NCBI GenBank assembly: GCA_013350335.1
Contig: CM023539.1
Span: 11,036,302-11,100,301, forward strand
Length of the DNA stretch: 64,000 nucleotides
Source: Chimonanthus salicifolius
Taxonomy: Eukaryota > Streptophyta > Magnoliopsida > Laurales > Calycanthaceae
Reading direction: 5' to 3'
Position 1 is the stretch's first letter. The number at the start of each line of letters is the position of its first letter. Below the pieces are notes generated by a model. The model was not told the origin of the DNA. It ran no database searches and saw nothing but the letters and a program-made list of their open reading frames with translations. Shown here in pieces: positions 63,501 through 64,000 of this stretch. The position numbers were made by a program, and so were the translations under genes.

Positions 63501-63793
63501 GCAATGAGCTACATTACTGCTCAAAAAAACAAGCAATGAGTTACACAATTATTGGTACCTCTCAAAAAAAAGGCAATGAGTTGCAAAATGATGCAAAATG
63601 ACACATGAAACCATTCAGAAGTTGACTATAACACTAGGCTAAAGCATGTGAGCTGTGAGTATGATATTCTCAATCCATACAAAGCAATGTAGGGAGATAA
63701 ATTGAAAAAAGACAATGCAGCAGGAAAACTAGGATGTTTTTACCTGAAATAAGAAGGGCCAAGAATGGAAACTGCAGCTCCTTTTCAATTAGC
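44904..63793 (-). CDS. GCP1: Organellar tRNA N6-threonylcarbamoyladenosine transferase (GCP1/Qri7), eight 3' exons
   Basis: The enzyme of the TsaD/Kae1/Qri7 family adds threonylcarbamoyl to A37 of tRNAs that read ANN codons; this plant type acts in mitochondria. Exons (minus strand): 63793-63744, 60841-60651, 59525-59440, 50396-50321, 50225-50142, 50050-49936, 46650-46562 and 45032-44904 (stop 44904-44906). All borders are GT/AG and every junction closes in phase; 820 nt give 272 residues with no break. Diagnostic stretches: FPFLALLISGGHNLL, GTTIDDAIGEAYDKTARWLG, KDCNFSYAGLKTQVRLAIE, RADVAASFQRVAVLHLEE, VVSGGVASNQYVRTRLD, CPPPSLCTDNGVMVAWTG and DLRPRWPLGEEYAKG. The Asp of TDNG is a metal ligand in the family. 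The DLRPRWPLGEEYAKG tail is typical of the plant organellar form, not of cytosolic Kae1. The exons with the HMEAH metal-binding motif and the targeting peptide lie beyond the right edge. Introns of up to about 9 kb hold many transposons. Confidence 0.93.
45033..46561 (-). other. Last intron of GCP1
   Basis: 1.5 kb between GTTTGTATG (donor, read on the minus strand) and TCATGGAGCAG (acceptor). No gene or clear transposon seen inside. Confidence 0.7.
47468..48470 (-). mobile_element. TRIM-like retrotransposon remnant in a GCP1 intron
   Basis: 47468-47650 (starts TGTAACGACTCAGCCCTC) and 48333-48470 share more than 130 bp: CTCAGCCCTC.AGCACAATAT, ATGCTCCCAAAAGGCCTTGT and GTAGCTCCATCTTA. I read them as the two LTRs. 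Next to the right one, the minus strand reads TGGTATCAGAGAATGG, a tRNA-Met type primer site (about 48315-48330), which sets the orientation. Between them, 47650-48180 is a different repeat rich in CGGATACGG words and AT runs, probably a later insertion. No coding. Confidence 0.65.
48541..48597. repeat. CTC and CT microsatellite
   Basis: A TTCCTCCTCC run followed by about 19 CT units. It makes a low-complexity Ser/Leu reading frame that should not be taken for a gene. Confidence 0.85.
50770..51665 (+). mobile_element. 3' end of an LTR retrotransposon in a GCP1 intron
   Basis: 50770-51300 has broken coding fragments (Pro/His-rich, no recognised domain). GACTGGGGGAC at about 51292-51302 looks like a polypurine tract, and the next bases TGATGTAGGACACG resemble the LTR starts at 51943 and 59716 (TGATG). 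An LTR end is likely near TTCTTCATCA (about 51655-51664). The 5' part is missing. Boundaries are approximate. Confidence 0.5.
51943..54863 (+). mobile_element. Non-autonomous LTR retrotransposon with both LTRs
   Basis: 5' LTR 51943-52749 (807 bp) and 3' LTR 54067-54863 (797 bp) are about the same sequence, start TGATGCGGAGCACGACA and end CCTGCATCA. The flanks AAGAT (51938-51942) and AAGAT (54864-54868) are a perfect 5-bp target duplication. A primer site TGGTATCAGGAACC follows the 5' LTR at 52753. A purine-rich tract CAGATGGGGAGA precedes the 3' LTR. The inside is only 1.3 kb with a gag-like zinc-knuckle frame and no polymerase, so it depends on another element. The LTRs differ by only scattered changes, suggesting a not very old insertion. 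Confidence 0.9.
53010..53627 (+). CDS. Gag-like zinc-knuckle protein of the LTR retrotransposon
   Basis: The frame is open upstream of 53010, which is the first convenient ATG (MDFTPLTKVLDDISACLTRM). It has a short helical part, then CCHCRGYEHLAREC, a CX2CX4HX4C zinc knuckle as in Gag, then an acidic and Pro-rich region (NPEPTPSPPSPTP) up to the stop. Around 205 residues, shorter than a normal Gag; the capsid part is not recognised. A second frame (53567-53938) follows in another phase with no known domain. Confidence 0.6.
   Translation: MDFTPLTKVLDDISACLTRMETKLGLGTFCCHCRGYEHLARECPTQIKKVRYVPILSPSTDPIPVSVSPSLSESVHASAPYIHESQAEIKCHINGCDEKYEFATDSQCESMEIDVDNNVVDLTPNPEPTPSPPSPTPHQHDPDPQPDIPDPSQDPCYAPVHDPVVLSTSLAPHLPHLTLTITLSHLCNLHRFVLLFLPCFPKEKR
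54945..55631. mobile_element. hAT-type MITE in a GCP1 intron
   Basis: It starts TAGCTATGGTAATTTGCCC and ends TATTGCCATCCCTA, imperfect inverted ends. The flanks CTCCTAAC (54937-54944) and CTCCAAAC (55632-55639) are an 8-bp duplication with one mismatch. The inside has AAGCCC/GGGCTT words on both strands (for example TTTGGGCTTGAACAG and AGCCCAAGCTCAAGC) and no coding. Confidence 0.65.
55640..56330 (-). mobile_element. LINE fragment, zinc-binding RVT tail, partly duplicated
   Basis: On the minus strand 56025-56306 encodes IMPLKIEAFCWEVV and LVLRKIIPKDGDRLCE, like the zf-RVT region at the end of plant LINE ORF2 proteins. 55650-55850 is a second, diverged copy of 55915-56110 (CATTGAAGCACCCAATTTTC in one, AATGAAGCACCCGATTTTCC in the other). 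Frames are broken. Confidence 0.6.
56500..57080 (+). mobile_element. LINE ORF2 fragment, opposite orientation
   Basis: 56515-56700 on the plus strand encodes FVVSKGNKIWFWKDHWLGDA and FIRYRFPILFR, a stretch common just after the reverse transcriptase in plant LINEs. It is broken after about 56720 by a SINE-like insertion; similar content may resume at 56920-57080. It lies head to head with the fragment at 55640-56330. Confidence 0.6.
56745..56920 (-). mobile_element. Possible tRNA-derived SINE
   Basis: On the minus strand GGGGTTAGCTTGATGATC resembles an A box and TTGGGATCAAGTCCC a B box about 40 bases later; the rest is unique. A target duplication was not identified. It interrupts the LINE fragment. 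Confidence 0.4.
57081..59439. other. GCP1 intron sequence with a further LINE-like piece
   Basis: 57740-57960 matches the minus-strand LINE fragment (GCCAACAAAAGGCTTCAATT in both; GGACATTT.GG...GAGCACTAAGGA), and 57960-58250 may continue it. A run of T then G lies at about 58620-58652. No host exon found here until 59440. Confidence 0.45.
59716..60638 (+). mobile_element. Solo LTR related to the 51943 element, next to a GCP1 splice site
   Basis: It starts TGATGTGGCGCATCCC and ends CCCTGCATCA. Its second half resembles the LTRs at 51943 and 54067 (GAAAGCCTAGCGTGAGGC, CCATATTAG, TAGGGAGCATTATTTTCATC). The flanks TAAAA (59711-59715) and GAAAA (60639-60643) differ in one of five bases. No coding. 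It ends 12 bp from the GCP1 donor site at 60650. Confidence 0.75.
60842..63743 (-). other. GCP1 intron, possible copia-like LTR
   Basis: 2.9 kb intron. 61981 starts TGTTGGAGAAATTCC, and 62740-62800 has AGGGTTTTCTAAGAGAATC and GTAGGAGAGCTCAATAAGG, as in many Ty1/copia LTRs. The far end and target duplication could not be fixed. A T run lies near 62459-62477. No other gene. Confidence 0.4.
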
Positions 63794-64000
63794 CTAGACA
63801 TAGTTTTACCATAAACAGGTTTAAATCAGCAAATGCAAGGTTGAGCTTCAGTATGGCTACATACCTACATAAAACATTTGATATGCAGTTTTAACTCAAT
63901 CTCCATTTATAAATGGGAGCTTTAATTCAACCCAATGATGCAAAAGTTTCTCATCATGCTTCTTGCACCTCCTTCTCTCCTAAAATTAATAATATAATAT

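Overview
This window looks like nuclear DNA of a flowering plant. It is AT-rich. It holds intron-split genes with GT/AG borders, a receptor-like protein with leucine-rich repeats, and many plant-type transposons (solo LTRs, a TRIM-class element, hAT-type MITEs, a tRNA-derived SINE, LINE pieces), plus a decayed endogenous pararetrovirus. I cannot name the species from the sequence.

Layout. 486-2215 (+) is the 3' end of LTV1, a 40S ribosome assembly factor, with a one-base frameshift and a hAT MITE just upstream of its last exon. 2.2-15.9 kb is repeats, dominated by a 4.27 kb solo LTR (7722-11986) that has an exact 5-bp target duplication and a series of hairpins inside. 15941-17785 (+) is a truncated SAC3-family gene; a cluster of foldback elements (17786-19205) starts where its homology ends. 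21911-25125 (+) is a receptor-like protein of the Cf/Ve class, broken by one frameshift and one stop. At 29740-30260 only the flanks of a second copy of that gene survive, joined to each other. 31005-35160 (-) is a caulimovirid relic (movement protein, coat protein with zinc knuckle, start of the protease), cut off before the reverse transcriptase. It abuts a 740-bp inverted-repeat structure that interrupts exon 4 of a second, oppositely oriented SAC3-like copy (35926-36865, -).

From 44904 to beyond the right edge (-) runs one intact-looking gene: the organellar tRNA threonylcarbamoyladenosine transferase GCP1/Qri7 (TsaD/Kae1 family). Eight exons totalling 820 nt are spread over about 18.9 kb. 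Its introns are filled with transposons: a non-autonomous LTR retrotransposon with an exact target duplication (51943-54863), a related solo LTR only 12 bp from a splice donor (59716-60638), TRIM, LINE, SINE-like and MITE copies.

The clean GCP1 exons contrast with the broken LTV1, RLP and SAC3-like copies, so at least some of that decay is probably real and not sequence error. I found no convincing new multi-gene system. The most unusual parts are the hairpin-bearing giant solo LTR, the foldback cluster, the inverted repeat at the virus/SAC3 junction and the gene-emptied RLP locus.
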